Below the pieces are notes generated by a model. The model saw nothing but the letters and a program-made list of their open reading frames with translations, was not told the DNA's origin and searched no databases. The position numbers and the translations under genes are program-made. A stretch of 64,000 nucleotides of DNA from Zizania palustris (taxonomy: Eukaryota > Streptophyta > Magnoliopsida > Poales > Poaceae), in contig JAAALK010000080.1 in the NCBI GenBank assembly GCA_019279435.1, forward strand, positions 31,030,778-31,094,777, read 5' to 3'. The number at the start of each line of letters is the position of its first letter. The stretch's first letter is position 1. Positions 32,876-46,195 of this stretch are shown in pieces.

Positions 32876-35800
32876 TGTAACACCCCAAAATCTCAGAATA
32901 AATAAAACGGGGAAAATAGAAATTCCGGATTAAAAAGAATTATTTTAATCTGGGAGAAGGATAAAAGAAACCAAATAAAACAAAACTAGGAAAAATACTT
33001 CAAATTTAAAGTCAGTAAAATTATGGTAGGATCTACAAGCCAAGAAGTATTTTTGAGAATTTTTTTAAAAATTAGCAACTATGCTTCAAGCTCTAAACAA
33101 ATAAATGAATTTCTAGAATTATTTTAAATAGAAAAGACATTTTAAATCCTATTGGGCCGCCTCCCCTGAATCCTCCTCCAGCCCGTCCTAGCCCAACGTC
33201 GCGCCCACTGATGGGTGGGACCCGCCTGTCGGCACGCACCTCCCTCTCTCTTTCACCCGCGCGCTCGCCGGTCCCGCTTGTCAACCGCGCCAACACTCTC
33301 CCTCAGCCGCTGTCCACCCGGGCCCGCCTGTCGGCGCTGTTGCCCTCACGCCCGACCGCTGACAGGTGGGGGCCTCCTGTCGGATCCGTCTTCCCCATGG
33401 AATCCCCCTTCCAAATCCGGCGACCCCCCTTTCCTAATTTAGCCGCCGGCCACCGCCAATCCCCAAATTAAGCACGAGATCCTCTTCCCCTCTTGTCGGT
33501 GATCTCTTTCCCCCAATATCTATCGTGTTTTCGCCTCTATGGCAAATACCCGAGCATTTGGAAGGCTTGCGGGAGCTTGGATGGAAGTCCTCCTCAGGTT
33601 TCCCATGTTATACCTTCCAAATCGATGCCGGCGACCCCCTATTTAAACCCTCGTCCTCACCACACTCCGCCCATACCGGTTTAGCCCAAGCTGACCACTC
33701 CCGGCGCACTACGACACAAAACCCGCCCTCCCTCTATTTCGACTCTAGCCGCCGATCACCGATGCCATAGAGCCCCGTCGCCCTCGCCGACGGCATCAAC
33801 AGGACCATCGACACCGCCCCGTCCTCGGCCACGTCCCTGTTGGCCGTGAAGACCGCCGGAACCTGCTGCCGTCGTCGAACCCTAAAACCTTCATCGCCCC
33901 TCCTCATCGCCGGTCACCGCCAGCCCGTCGTCGTCGCTATCGCCGGTACCCCCGCATCCCCCATGTTCCTCTGGTTCTATTTTAGCTAGTAGCCATGCCG
34001 ATAGACCCTCACCATCGCCTGAATTGCTTGCCGTCGCGCCGCCGGAGTCGGGGAAGAAGGGTAAAATACCCTCGGCGACGCGTGCCATGCCGAATTTGGT
34101 TCTGGCCGCACGATCGCGATCAAGCGGCAGGGCGTGGGATTTAATCCAGGCCGTTGATCCACGCCGAAGGGGACGGGGCCATCTGGGCCGTCCGTTGCCA
34201 CTTAACCCCCCACCGGTCCACGCGCATAGTGCGCGGATCCGTGGTGGACCTGGCTCACCGTGCACCCGAACCTGTTTTCTGTTTAAATAAAAATTCAGAA
34301 AATTGTTTAAACTTTGAAAATTCATAACTTGCTCAATTTAACTCCAAATTTGTCCATTCCAATTCTAAAAAATTTGTGTTTTTATTCTATACACATTTAT
34401 GCAATAAAATAGTAGGTTTATTTTGAGCATTTTATTTTATTTAATAGGGGATTTAAAAACCCTTTAGGGTAAATTCACAATTTCTTTTAGAAAAATCCCT
34501 AACTCCATAAGAATTTACCTCAACAATTTAAATATTAAACTCAGAAGATTTAAGACTTTATTTCCCTTTTTTTAATCCAATCAAAACCTATATGTTTATA
34601 TTGTGATTTTGGATTGTTTATATTGAATGTTGTGTTTATTTTTTTGTATCGGGAAGACTACGACGCAATCGAGGATCCGGAGTTCTATCCTGAGGTTCCA
34701 CCATCACCATTTGCTGATCAAGGCAAGTCACAAACCCCAAGTTGATCATAATTGAGCCCATTTTTCATAATTACCGCTATAACTCATAGGAATATAATTG
34801 CATTTGTGAAATTAAAAGCCCTATATTATATTTATTAGATCCCCGTCCTTGTTGTGCAAACCCAAGCCATGCTTATTGAGCCTAAACTCCTTCTCACTTT
34901 TAAATATTATAGTACCTAGTGTCCAATGTATCGGCACAACTGCTATAGGATAAAAGAACGAGTCATATATAGTTGGATTCTATTATATGATTTCCCTGTT
35001 ATTTCTCGTCTCTGGAATTCTGTTGGAGTTGGGTTATGTTATAAGTATGGTGGGTTCCGGGTGCAAGCTAGGGCATTGGTTGGTCACACCCAGGGCACTA
35101 TAAGGACCGGTCTGTGAGATCTGTTGCAAAACAAACTCGTACTAACCACAAGTCTAGTGGGTAAGTCCTAACTAGAGGTATGGAGCGTTTCAACTTGAAG
35201 CACCATAGTGGAGGGGGCAAGTGACACCTGCGGGTGGCTTGTACCGACGAGGCTCAAGGGGGGTACGGTGTTGGCCCGGCGCGTCGAGGCACCATATGAA
35301 ACCTATAAGAGCGTGTTATCGAATTGGTGCATTCCATGCTAAAGGTTTTGGCATGAGTTCCTTCGGGGTGACGTGGTGTCATCACGACACACTTTGGTGT
35401 GCAGGAATGAGTGCCTTGTGGGTACAGTAGTACACCTCTGATCAAAGTATAATCTTTTTGAAAAGTCGTGCCCACGGTCAAGGGCGGGTTGGGCAATGTT
35501 CACCTCAATTAGTTTACTTTTGTATGAATGAATGTATGATTCATGGCATGTAAGGACTGTTGAGCGAGGGCGGACTGAATGTATCCCTCGAGTTAGAATA
35601 TGATGCATTTACTCATGTTTAATTTTCTATACTAAAAATCTGATTACATTAAATGCTCTACAAATGTGCTTTTCCGCAAACATGAGCCACTACCATCCTT
35701 ATCATTACCTTGCATTATAATTGCATTTCGGTGGCTTGCTAAGTACGCTTGTACTCACCCCCATTGACTCACCACACCAGAGGTAGCGTACTACAAGGAG

Positions 35801-36030
35801 GAGGACGGTCTGGAGTAGCGACCCAGTCAAGGCGCGAGACTGGAAGAAGGCGTTCATCTAGAGGAGTTATTTTCCTAGTTTCTCTTTCATTTAACTCTTT
35901 TGTAATAATATGGTCTATGAACCATCTTTGTTTGGCGTATTGTACGCAGTCGTGTGATGAACGTCTTGTATTTATTGATTTTCTATGGAATTTCAATAAA
36001 GTCCCAATTTTATTAAATCCGGGCGTTACA
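32876..36030 (+). repeat. 5' LTR of gypsy D (3155 bp)
   Basis: It starts TGTAACACCCC and ends GGGCGTTACA. It shares the TATTTAAA motif (33640-33647), the conserved core and both exon-like blocks (34657-34722 and 35781-35818) with the other subfamilies, although the first 1.5 kb is highly diverged from A. Confidence 0.9.
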
Positions 36031-36033
36031 AGA

Positions 36034-36045
36034 TGGTCTTAGAGC
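36034..36045 (+). other. Degenerate primer-binding site, gypsy D
   Basis: TGGTCTTAGAGC differs at two places from the TGGTATCAGAGC of A and B, three bases after the LTR. Confidence 0.75.
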
Positions 36046-36162
36046 CGACGTGACTGTAGGAAGCCAAACAGACCGAACCTTAGGATTTATATTGCCAATA
36101 TTTTTACAAACTACTTAATATCTCGTCTTCCAAAATTTTTACAAACTCTCTCTTTCTTGTAG

Positions 36163-36977
36163 ATGGCGATTCACACCATGGGCGGATTCCTCCGTGATCG
36201 CGACGTCTTCGTCTGCGAGCTTCGCATGCTCGTGGATTTCCTCGGATTTGCGCATGAGCCCGCGTCCACGAGATCTTTCCCGATGTGAATGAGGGATATT
36301 GCGAGGTCACCATCGTCATCCGCTCCTCCAGCACGCACCTGCCCTTCTTCACTCACGGAGTTGGAGGACCTACTTTTGAGGTGGCTAGCCAGCGCGCTGC
36401 TTTCCAGGCCCTCGCCGAGCTCCAGATGGTCTACGACAGGCAGCTCCATGACACCGCCTACTGCTTCAAGCCCATGCACACCCCGGGGAGCCATCGCAAC
36501 GTCTACGTCAACACGTACTCCCAGCGCAACTCCGTCATCGCCCATAGCACGCGCCTACTCCAAGAAATGGACGATCTCCACACTGAGGTCGTGCTCGGCG
36601 CCAACAATCAGCATGACACGATCGACTACTACCGCCACACGACGGAGAGCTTGAACCATGAGAATGGAGATCTCCAACGTCAGGTCCAGCAGGGGCGCCG
36701 CTTGGCCGCTGAGGTAGCTGAGCTACGGCGTCAGAACGAGATTCTTCAGCAGAGCATCGCCGAGAACACTCAGCTTTGGTGCCAGGTCGAGGAGCTGAAG
36801 AAGGATCTTGAGGAGGTCGCTCTGCTTCCCCCGTGCAAGTGGAAGGCCCTTAAGACCCCCTCGACTAGGCCCAAGAGGAGCTCACGCACCGCATCGTCCA
36901 CCGGACCCTCCAGCACCACGACTCCTTCACCGACCATCCCCGTCGAGCCGACGGTCGAGCCCTCCCCCGAGCTATGA
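36163..36977 (+). pseudogene. Accessory ORF1 of gypsy D, frameshifted
   Basis: It starts at ATG 36163 (MAIHTMGGFLRD). A one-base deletion near 36267, relative to element C, shifts the frame, and the first frame stops at 36286-36288; the second runs to TGA 36975-36977. It resembles ORF1 of C and, more distantly, that of A and B: shared GGPTFEVASQRAA, PGSHRN, MDDLHTE and a coiled coil followed by a Pro/Ser-rich tail. Confidence 0.75.
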
Positions 36978-37207
36978 TCAGATCCAGTAGCACGGGAATT
37001 AGACGCTAGTTTACAGTTGATTGCTTTTGTTTTTACTATGATTGTTGTGCCGCTCATGTCAAGTATAAGGCATGGGTGAGATTAAATAAAGAGTCAAAAA
37101 TAAAGATGTAATCATCCAGACTATTAAGTCTAAAAATTCTTTGAGAAATAAAACTAAATTTTCTCCTTAAAACTTATTTCCTCCTTTGGTACCCCCTTAT
37201 CTTCAGG

Positions 37208-38172
37208 ATGGCCAACGAACAAGGTTCCGATGCCCCTTGCAGCGGAAACGACTCTGGCAATCTGCCTCATTGGGGAGCAACCGGCCAACGGTAGGCCCCC
37301 GTCACCAATCATCCCACACTGGCTAAGATGATGGCGAATCAAAACCAGCTGATCGCCACCTTACTAACTCAGATGCAACAGCAGCAAAACCAGATGCAAG
37401 AACAACAGGCGTAGTTACTCCGCCTTCAACAGCAGCAACCAGAGCCCCCCCTCAAACAGGCCGTCCAAGCACTAGGACCAGTCTCTCAACTCTTTGAGTT
37501 TCTGCGTGTTCGGCCCCCAATGTTCTCTAGCACCACTAACCCGATGGAGGCGGGTGATTGGCTGAGAACCATCGGCAAGAAGTTGGACCTTCTGCCGTGC
37601 ACCGAGCAGGAGCGAGTGGTCTTTGCCACTCATCAGCTCCAAGGACCCGCCGCTGAGTGGTGGGACAATTTCCGTGAGACTCAGCTCGAGGGCTATGAGA
37701 TTTCATGGGCTGAGTTCACCACCGCTTTTCACGCCACACATGTTTCGAAGGGCGTCATAGCCTAGAAGCAGCAAGAGTTCTGGGACTTACAGCAAGGAAG
37801 CAGGACTTTCACTGAGTACCTGCACGAATTCAACCGGCTAGCCCAGTATGCCCTTGAGGAAGTGCACACGGACGCCGCCCGCCAATCCAAGTTTCTTCGG
37901 GATTGAAGGATGAACTATCACTTCTGTTGGTCTCCAGAGATTATGCCAATTTTTAGAAATTGGTAAATAAGGCGATTATTCAGGAGACCGAGCAAAACAA
38001 GATAGACCTGAAAAAGAAGAGGATAATCGCCTTCCGTTAACACCAAGGGATGGCACAACGGCCCCGCTTCACACCTCCCTCACTGGCGCCTCACTACCAC
38101 CCGTGCCCCACTTACAGGCCAGCTCCGCCTACCAGCAACCCAGGAGCCAAAAATCCTCGCCCTGCTCTAGCC
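37208..38172 (+). pseudogene. gag: Gag of gypsy D, 5' part up to the element C insertion
   Basis: The ATG at 37208 opens a gag homologous to that of C (MANxQGS, LAEMMANQN, STTNPMEAGDWLRTIGKK, AEWWDNFRET). In-frame stops lie at 37292, 37412 and 37763 and, after a 1-bp deletion near 37899, at 37954 and 38038 (TAA). At least four stand where relatives have CAG. The sequence breaks at 38172, where element C inserted, and continues at 60297. Confidence 0.85.
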
Positions 38173-41100
38173 TGTAACAGCCCCAGAATTAAAAATAAAA
38201 TAAAAATAAGGAAAATAAATTTTCTGGAATTAAAAAGGGTTTATTTAATTAAAGAAAAGGCTAAAAGAAATCAATTAAAGCAAATCAGGGAGAAATGTTT
38301 CAAATTTGAACCTGAAAAATTTATGGTGGAACCTAGAGGCCAAGAAATATTTTTGAGAATTTTTACAAAATTTTAGAAACAGTATTTCAAGCTCTACAAG
38401 AATATATGAATTTCTAGAATTAATTTAAATCGAAAAAGGATTTAAAATGTTAGTGGGTCGCCTCCCTCCTTTCCCCTCGGCCCGGCCCAGTCCAAGACCG
38501 TGGCCACTGACAGGCGGGACCCGCCTATCGGTGCGCCCTCCTTCTCTCCCCGCCCACTCGCGTCAGCCGGTCCCAACCGGCAGCCTCCGCCCGCGTCCTT
38601 CGGCCGCTGCCAAGCATGGCCCGCTCGTCAGCCCCCTTCTCTTTCGCTCGCAGCCACTAATAGGTAGGGGCCACCTGTCAGGCCCTTCTTCTTTGTTGGA
38701 AGGGGATCTCTCCCCTTCCATTTTTAGCTGGTGCACCCCTGCCTTTTTCGCCGCCGGCCGGTCGGATTCGCTAAACCGAGCGCGGGATCACCTTCCCCTC
38801 TCGCCGGTGATCTCTTTCCCCCTTTAGCTCACACATTATCGGCATAGATGGCTAGTACCCGAGCTTATGGAAGCTCACCGGAGTGTCCATGGAAACCCCT
38901 CGGGTTTCCCTCCCTCCGCCTTCCTTTCACGCCGCCGGCGTCCCTCTATTTAAGAGCCGCCCTCGCCACACTCCGCCACGCCACCAAAGCCTAAGCCCTC
39001 GCCATCCCAAGCCACCGCCCTCTTTCTTTCGGATTTCTCCCCTGCCTCGGCTCCGGCAGCCCTTCGTCGGCGCCACTTGCCTCCGCCGCCCTCGCCGTCA
39101 CCACCGCTAGAACCCCCGACGCCCCCTTTACCCTGTCTCGATCTCCGTTAGGCTCGACCACCGCCGGAACTTGCCGCCGCCGTCGATCCCGAGGAGCCCC
39201 GCCGCCTCCTCTCGTCGCCGGGTCACTGCCGGTCACCCTCCTTCGCCAATTCCGGTACGATCGTGACCCCCTCCCCCTCCTCTTTCCATTTCTGTCGAGA
39301 AATAGGGCTTAGGGTCCTCGCTGCCGTCGCCGTACCCACACCCATGCACCACCGTCGCCGGAGAAGAAGGGGTAGTTACCCCTTCGCTGTGTGCCATGCC
39401 GGACAAGATCGCAGCCGCTCGATTTGCAGCGAACGGCCAGGATTAAATCCCGGAATCAAGCGCCTGGATGTGTTTGACCTCGGTTGACTGGTATCACCCG
39501 TTCTCAACCGTTGATCATCACTTAAGCGTCCCGCCTCGCCGTCGGTCACCCGATCTGGATCGGATGGTCCAGATCCGACCGGCCCACGCGCACAGTGCAC
39601 GGGTCCATGGTGGGCCTGGCTCACCATGGACCCAAGCCTGTTTTCTGGTTTAAATAAAATTCAGAAAATAGTTTAAACTTCCAAAATTCATATCTTGCTC
39701 AAATTAACTCCAAATTTGACCATTTCAATTCTGGAAAATTTGTCTTTTTATCCTCTACACTTTTATGCAATAAAAACACTATGTTTATTTGACACAAAAT
39801 ATTCTTAATAAATAATCAAGAAAAGTCCCCTTTAGGATTTAATTAATATTTCATTTAAATAATTCAGGAAAACCCTTAAAATTTATATATTAATTTCAGA
39901 GGACATAATGACCCCATTTCACTGTTTTTAAGTTAATAAAAATAGAATGATCATTTTGCCCATTTCATTTTATTAAATAACATTTCCAAGGCCCTTTAGG
40001 ACGAGTAATTAATTCATATAATAGAAATGCAACACATTAACAAAATATCATGAAAACTTATATCATAACTTTAGAAGACCTAATAACTTAAGTTCACTAT
40101 TTTTACTACAATAAAAATAATAAGGTTATTTTATACCTTTTTACTCCATCTCTAAAAAGGAAAATAAACGCCTCTTAGAACAAAATACTTATATCAATTT
40201 ATAAACCTCTTTAAAAACTAATCATAAGTATTTAAGTAACAATTCCCTAAAAACTAAAGATTCTATCTCCTTACTTAATCCAACAAAAACATGTATGCTT
40301 GTATGGTTGATTTTTGGATTGTTTATTGAATGTCATATTTACTTTTTCAAGAAGACTACATCGCCGTCGACGATCCGGAGTCTTATCCCGAGGTTCCACC
40401 TTCACCGTTCGCGGATCAAGGCAAGTCACAACCCCCATTTTGATCATCATTGAGCCCAGTTTTTCATAATTACCGCTATAACTCATAGGAATTAAATATT
40501 GCATTAGTCTTATATCAAGCCATACACTATATTTATTAGATCTCCGTCCTTGTGTGTAAACCCAAGCCATGCTTATTGAGCCTGAACTCCTTGTCACTCT
40601 ACAATATTATATTAGCTAGTGTCCAATGTATCGACACAACTGCTATAGGATAAAAAGAATGAGTCGTAGATAAATGGATTCTAGTATATGAATTTCCTTG
40701 TTATTCTCGTCTCTGGACTCTATCGGAGTTGGCTATGTTATAAGTATGATGGGTTCCGGGTGCAAGTTAGGGCATTGGTTGGTCACACCCGGAGCACTAT
40801 AAGGACCGGTCTGCGGGATCCGTTGCAAATCACTTCCGTACTAACCACAAGTCTAGTGGGTAAGTCCTAACTGGAGGTATGGATCGTACCAACTTGGAAC
40901 ACCATAGTGGAGGGGTACAAGGGGCAAGCCTGCGGGTGACTTGTACCGACGTGGCTCAAGGGGGGGTATGGTGTGGCCCGAAGTGACTGGGAAACCATAC
41001 GAAACCTATAAGAGGGTGTTATCGGATTGGTGCGTTCCATGCTGAAGGTTTTGGCACGAGCTTCTCGTGACAGGAGTCATTTAACACACTACGGTGTGCG

Positions 41101-41671
41101 GGAAATGAGTGCCTTGTGGGTACAGTGGTACACCTCTGGTCAGAGTATTTAATCTCTTCGAAAAGCCGAGCCCACGGTCAAGGCCGGGTTGTGTGACCTC
41201 TCACAATTAGTTTACTTGGGTTAATTTTTTCCGTGCCATTACAATTTTCACGGTTTGCCAATATGCCATCGGTGTGTCACTGATAGATGGGGGCCACCAC
41301 AGTCACTGACAGTGGCATATAGGCAATTTCTGATAATTATAATGGCATGTGAGTAATTTTCCCTTACTTTTATGTGAATGTTTGAGTTATTCATGGCATA
41401 TAAGGACTGTTGAGCGAGGGTGGGCTGACTGTACCCCTCGAGGTAGAAGATGATGAAAGATGATGCATGACTCATGTTTACTTTTCTGCAATAATAACCT
41501 AATTACATTAATTGCTTTACAAATTATGCTTTTCCGCAAAAGTAAGCCACTACCTTCCTTGTTATTACCTTGCATTATAATTGCATTCGGTGGCTTGCTG
41601 AGTATGTTTTTACTCACCCCCGTTGACTTACACCACCAGAGGCAGTCTACTACGAGGAGGGCGAAGGTCTA
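38173..41671 (+). repeat. 5' LTR of gypsy C, first part
   Basis: This starts TGTAACAGCCCC and matches 56736 onward with about 3% divergence. It contains the TATTTAAG motif (38947-38954), exon-like block 1 (40355-40420) and a MITE. It is cut at 41671 by element B and ends at 54032-54252. Confidence 0.9.
41218..41363. mobile_element. MITE in the 5' LTR of element C
   Basis: These 146 bp are absent from the sister 3' LTR of C. Ends are imperfect inverted repeats (GGGTTAATTTTTTCCGTGCC on the left, the reverse of GGGAAAATTACTCACATGCC on the right) and TTACTT is duplicated on both sides (41212-41217 and 41364-41369). The empty site in the other LTR reads TAGTTTACTTTTATG. It is non-coding and its superfamily is not certain. 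Confidence 0.85.
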
Positions 41672-44600
41672 TGTAACACCCCAAATTTTCAGAACAATAA
41701 AATATTATTAAATTCAATTTCTTGGAATTTATATTTCTGAAAATACTTTTAATACTCTTTTATACCCTTTTGAACTACAACATGGAGTAGATGGCCAAAC
41801 TAGGGGGTGAAACTTTTTGTATATGATCCTAAGACCAAAATATATTTTTGGGAATTTTTGTAAATTTTTGCCAACCTTGGAAGTAGCCCTAAGATTTTAA
41901 TCTATTTCATGGAATTATTTTTATTCAGAAAAGCTTTAAAACAGTAATGGCCCCCTCCCTTCTTTCTCTCTCTCCCGGCCGGCCCAGCCCACTCACTCCC
42001 GCGCCCGCCTTCTGACCAGTGGAGCCCACCCGTCAGTGACCCCTCTCTCCTCTCTCGCGCACACCCGACACCCCGACCCCACCTGTCGGCGCCAACCGTT
42101 TCCCCCTCGCGCTCGAGCCCGGCCCCACCCGTCAGTCGCCACCCCGCTCGCCCGCACTCATTGGCCAGTGGCCCCCACCTGTCAGCTTCGTCATCAACCT
42201 CGCGCCGTCGCCCCCAAACTACGCCGGCCACCTTTACTCCCTCGGATCCGCCCCCGCCGGCCCCCTCACCCTAATCACTCGCCAGCAATGAATTGCCCTC
42301 AACGCACCGACCGTTTCCCCCCTATTAACTCGGCCGATTCGCGTCCAGGTTCGATGAACCGCGTTCAACCCGAGCTCGTCGGCGTCAAAGCGCAATTAAC
42401 CTCGGCCACCGTCAATTGCGCCCCTGCCCCCGCCGGTACCTCTATTTAAGCCATTGCCCTCCACCGCGTTCGGTTCACGCACCCATTCGCACTCAGACCG
42501 AGCCGAGCACCCACACTTCGCCTGTTAGCGCAATCCCCTTGTTTCGTCACCGGCCACCGTTCGCCGTCGCCTCAGACCACCTCCGTCCACGTCCTCGCCA
42601 CCGTCGAGACCGCAAGGACGACCTCGACCTCGACCGCCCCTCCACCGACGTCGAACCCCGCCGGAACGCCATCGCCGACGAGGAGCCCGAACAGCTTCGT
42701 CGTCTACCCTCGCCGCCGACCGCTTCCCGTCGACCCCTCGCCTCGCCTAAGGTACCATCGTGACCGCCGTAGTGCCCTCTTTCCATTTCTAGCCTTGGAT
42801 AGGACCCTAGTCGCTCGCCGTGGCCCCTGGCCCGCTCGCCGTCGCCGGAGAAGACGACCGGCACGGGTCGAGTACCCGTGCCGTGTCAGATCTGATCCCG
42901 ACCGTGCGATCGCGATCGGATGGCGCGAGTGAGCCCACGTACGCGATCTAATCCGCACCGTCGGATCTGGTCAAAGCGTTACGTTTTAATCTCGCGCGTC
43001 CATTTCCATTTAAAATACGCGATCGATCTCGTGCGTCCACGTAGTACCCTTTCGCACGTTTTAATCCTGGCCGTCCATTATAACTTACGCGCCCCGCCTC
43101 GCCTGCACGCGTTGGATCTAGATCCAACGGTCCAGATCGACCCGGTGCACGCGCACAGTGCGCGGGTTCACCGTGGGCCTGGCTCACCGTGGACCCGAGA
43201 GGTTTTAAATTTGAAAATAAATTCCAGAAAAGGTTTAAAACTTGTAAAATTCATATCTAGCACATTTGAACTCTAAAAATTGCCATTCCAATTTCAGAAA
43301 ATTCATAATATTATTCTCTACATGTTTATGCAATAAAAACAGTAGGTTTACTTTGAATTTTTCATGTTTATTTAAATAAGTATTCAAATGCCCTTAGGAT
43401 TAAAATATAAATTCAAATATTTAAACTTCAGAAAATTTATATTTATTTCCTTCTGTTTATGTATTAGAACCACAGAGTTTTCTCTGAACCATTCATATTA
43501 AATTAACTAGAAAACTTAAGATGGGATTATTCACACTTAAGAACCCTTTTATGAAAAACAATAATTCATTTTGATTCATTTTAAAGTATTTATGAAATAA
43601 ATTTCAGAACCTTAACAACTAATTTTCTTTAAAATCAAACCAACTTAAACCCATATGCTTGTTGTGTGATTTTACGTTGTTTATATCGAATGTTGTATTT
43701 ATTTTACTTTATTATTATGAAAAGACTACGACGCCATCGAGGAGCCAGAGTACTTCCCTGAAGTCCCTCCCTCTCCCTTTGCTGAACAAGGCAAGTCACC
43801 AAACCAATCTTTTGAGCATGTTGAACTCATGATTGATTAAACTATCGCTAAAACACATAGGTTATATATGCATTAGTCAAATGAAACCCTTACAATATAT
43901 TTATTTAGGATTCCCGACCTTGATGTGCAACCCAAGCCATGCTATCTCTAGCCTAAACTCCTTGTCACCATATGATCAATGATATTAGCTAGTGTCCAAT
44001 GTATTGACACGATCGCTATAGGATAAAAATGAGTCGTAGCAAAATGGTTCTATTATATGATCCCCGTTACTTCTTATCCTTGGATTTCCGTTGGTGATGA
44101 GTTATGGTTGTGAGTGTATGCATGGTGGATTCCGGGTGCAAGCTAGGGCATTGGTCGGTAGCACCCGGGGCACTATAAGGACCGGTCTGAGGGATCCGTT
44201 GCAATACACTTACGTACTAACCACAAGTCTAGTGGGTAAGTCCTAACTAAGGTATGGGTTGTTCCAAACCGAGGCCACCATTTGGAGATGGGTCAAGTTG
44301 CACCTGCGGGTGACTTGTACCAATGTGGCGCAAAAGGGGGTGCGACGTTAGCCGGGATGCGGCCCGGCGCGCCGGCGAAACCTAGAGCGGGTGGTTATCG
44401 CTTGGAACATTTCATGCTGAGGTTTTGGCACGAGTTCCCGTGGTATGGGTCATCTCGTTTGGGATGAGTGTGTGCCTTGTGGGTACAGTAGTACATCTCT
44501 GATCAGAGTCTTAAATCTTTTCGAAAAGCCGAGCCCACGGTCAAGGGCGGGTTGCGTGACATCCCCCAGTTAGTTTACTTTGAATATGTATGTGCATGAT

Positions 44601-45092
44601 GGATTGACATGTAAGGACTGTTGTGCGAGGAGGTAAAATGTACTCCTCGAGTTAGTTGATGTGGATGATGTTCATGTTTACTTTTCCGCATGATTAAAAT
44701 GTGATTACACTAAATGCAATAACTGAAGCTGCATTTTTCCGCAATATTAGCCATTTCCCTTCCTTGTTTATTATCCTGCATTACTACTTGCATTTGCGGT
44801 GGCTTGTTGAGTACTTTTTGTACTCATACCCGTTGGACCCCACAGAGGATGCTTACTTTGAAGACGGTCTGGAGTAGCGATCCAGTCGAGAAGAAAGATC
44901 CTAAAGGAGATGTTCGTCATGCAGAATTTTAATTATCTTTATTACTGTTTTTACCAAAACTTTGATGTAATAAATATGGTCTGCATACCATGGATGTTGT
45001 CGTATGTACGTTGTCGCATGATGAACCTCTTGTATTATTGTTTTTCTTCTGAAATTCAATAATGTCTCGATTTGATAAATCGGGGCGCTACA
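41672..45092 (+). repeat. 5' LTR of gypsy B (3421 bp)
   Basis: It starts TGTAACACCCC, ends GGGGCGCTACA, and has a TATTTAAG motif at 42443-42450, exon-like blocks at 43725-43790 and 44846-44877, and the CCGGGTGC hairpin at 44132-44168. The segment from about 42750 to 43055 is missing from the 3' LTR. Confidence 0.93.
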
Positions 45093-45095
45093 AGA

Positions 45096-45107
45096 TGGTA
45101 TCAGAGC
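45096..45107 (+). other. Primer-binding site, gypsy B
   Basis: TGGTATCAGAGC, three bases after the 5' LTR; identical to that of element A. Confidence 0.93.
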
Positions 45108-45229
45108 CGACTCGACTGTAGGAAGCCAAACAGACCCACCTAGCCATTAGCCACAAGAAATTATCTCTCGAAAATCTACTTTATAAACTTTGTTCCTCTC
45201 CTCACTTTATTCAACTTGCTGTTTTGTAG

Positions 45230-46009
45230 ATGCCAGTCTACCAAGTCCACAGCTACTGCCGCCACTACGAGGGCTTCGTCCGGGAGCTCCGTATGATGCT
45301 CACCTTTCTCGGGTTCCTCTTCGAACCCGAATTCCAAGGAGTGTACCCCGACGAGTTCGCCGGGCCTTGCGACATCTCCCTCACCGTCCACGGCTCCAAA
45401 GAACACCTGCCGCCCTACACCACAACACTTGGAGGCCCGACTTTCGACGTCGCGTGCCAACGAGTCGCTCTCCAGGCCCTCATGGAGCTGAGGATGATCT
45501 ACGACGATCGTCTTCAGAACTCGTCCTTCCGGCTTGTGCCGAAGCGTACTCCCGGAGCCCACCGTAGCATCTACCTCGGAGTTCACTCCGTGCGTGATCC
45601 GGTCACGGCCCGGCAGTCACGTCTTCTACAGGCTATGGACGATCTCCATACCGAGGCGGTGCTCGACGCCGACGAGCACCATGAGGCGGTTGAGTTCCTT
45701 CGTGAAGAAACGAAGAACTTGATCCAGCAGAACGGCGAGCTGCAGCGCAAGATCATGCAGCTGCAAAAGGATATTGCGGAGATGGTTCCCCTTCTTCCAA
45801 GGAAGAAGAAGCCCATCCATGAGCCCCTCCCTCGCCCCAAGCGGATCCCGCCACGACCCTCCCCCGCCAGACCCTCCACCAGCGCCCCTACACCACGCCC
45901 CGGCCTCGTCTCCGACTCCATCATCGAGAATTTTCTCGAACCCACCATCCCTCTGGAGCCGCGTACTCGTGGATCCGAGAGCACGGAGACCGCCTCCGGT
46001 GGCGAGTAG
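45230..46009 (+). CDS. Accessory ORF1 of gypsy B, 259 aa, intact
   Basis: The product is of unknown function and is encoded between the primer-binding site and gag. ATG 45230 follows TTTTGTAG; TAG is at 46007-46009. Residues 1-130 form a conserved domain (EGFVRELRMMLTFLGFLFEP, GGPTFDVACQRVALQALMEL, PGAHRSIYLGVHS). Residues 135-185 form a probable coiled coil (MDDLHTEAVLDADEHHEAV..., QQNGELQRKIMQLQKD). The tail is basic and proline-rich (RKKKPIHEPLPRPKRIPPRP) and ends acidic/serine-rich. The same gene, broken, is present in A, C and D, so it is a constant part of this lineage. The coiled coil plus basic tail would suit a nucleic-acid- or particle-associated role, but that is a guess. Confidence 0.85.
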   Translation: MPVYQVHSYCRHYEGFVRELRMMLTFLGFLFEPEFQGVYPDEFAGPCDISLTVHGSKEHLPPYTTTLGGPTFDVACQRVALQALMELRMIYDDRLQNSSFRLVPKRTPGAHRSIYLGVHSVRDPVTARQSRLLQAMDDLHTEAVLDADEHHEAVEFLREETKNLIQQNGELQRKIMQLQKDIAEMVPLLPRKKKPIHEPLPRPKRIPPRPSPARPSTSAPTPRPGLVSDSIIENFLEPTIPLEPRTRGSESTETASGGE

Positions 46010-46195
46010 GCGTTAGGAGTCGCTATTTAAATAAAAAGCATGATTTTGTATGTGGTGCTACCCATGACGAGTGTGTTGTGGGTAGAATAAGAACTTGATT
46101 GTAATGAACATTTTTACCACTTAACTTATATGCATGGACTATTCTTGTTAATTGTGTTGTCAACTTTTTGCCTTATAACCTTATGAATTCAGAAG

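Noticed and set aside
42751..42751. Coding first exon joining to exon-like block 1 in element B
   Set aside because: Splicing at the GTACC donor in phase would leave a stop directly upstream in B, so a common coding exon 1 is not supported; it may be non-coding or use another start.
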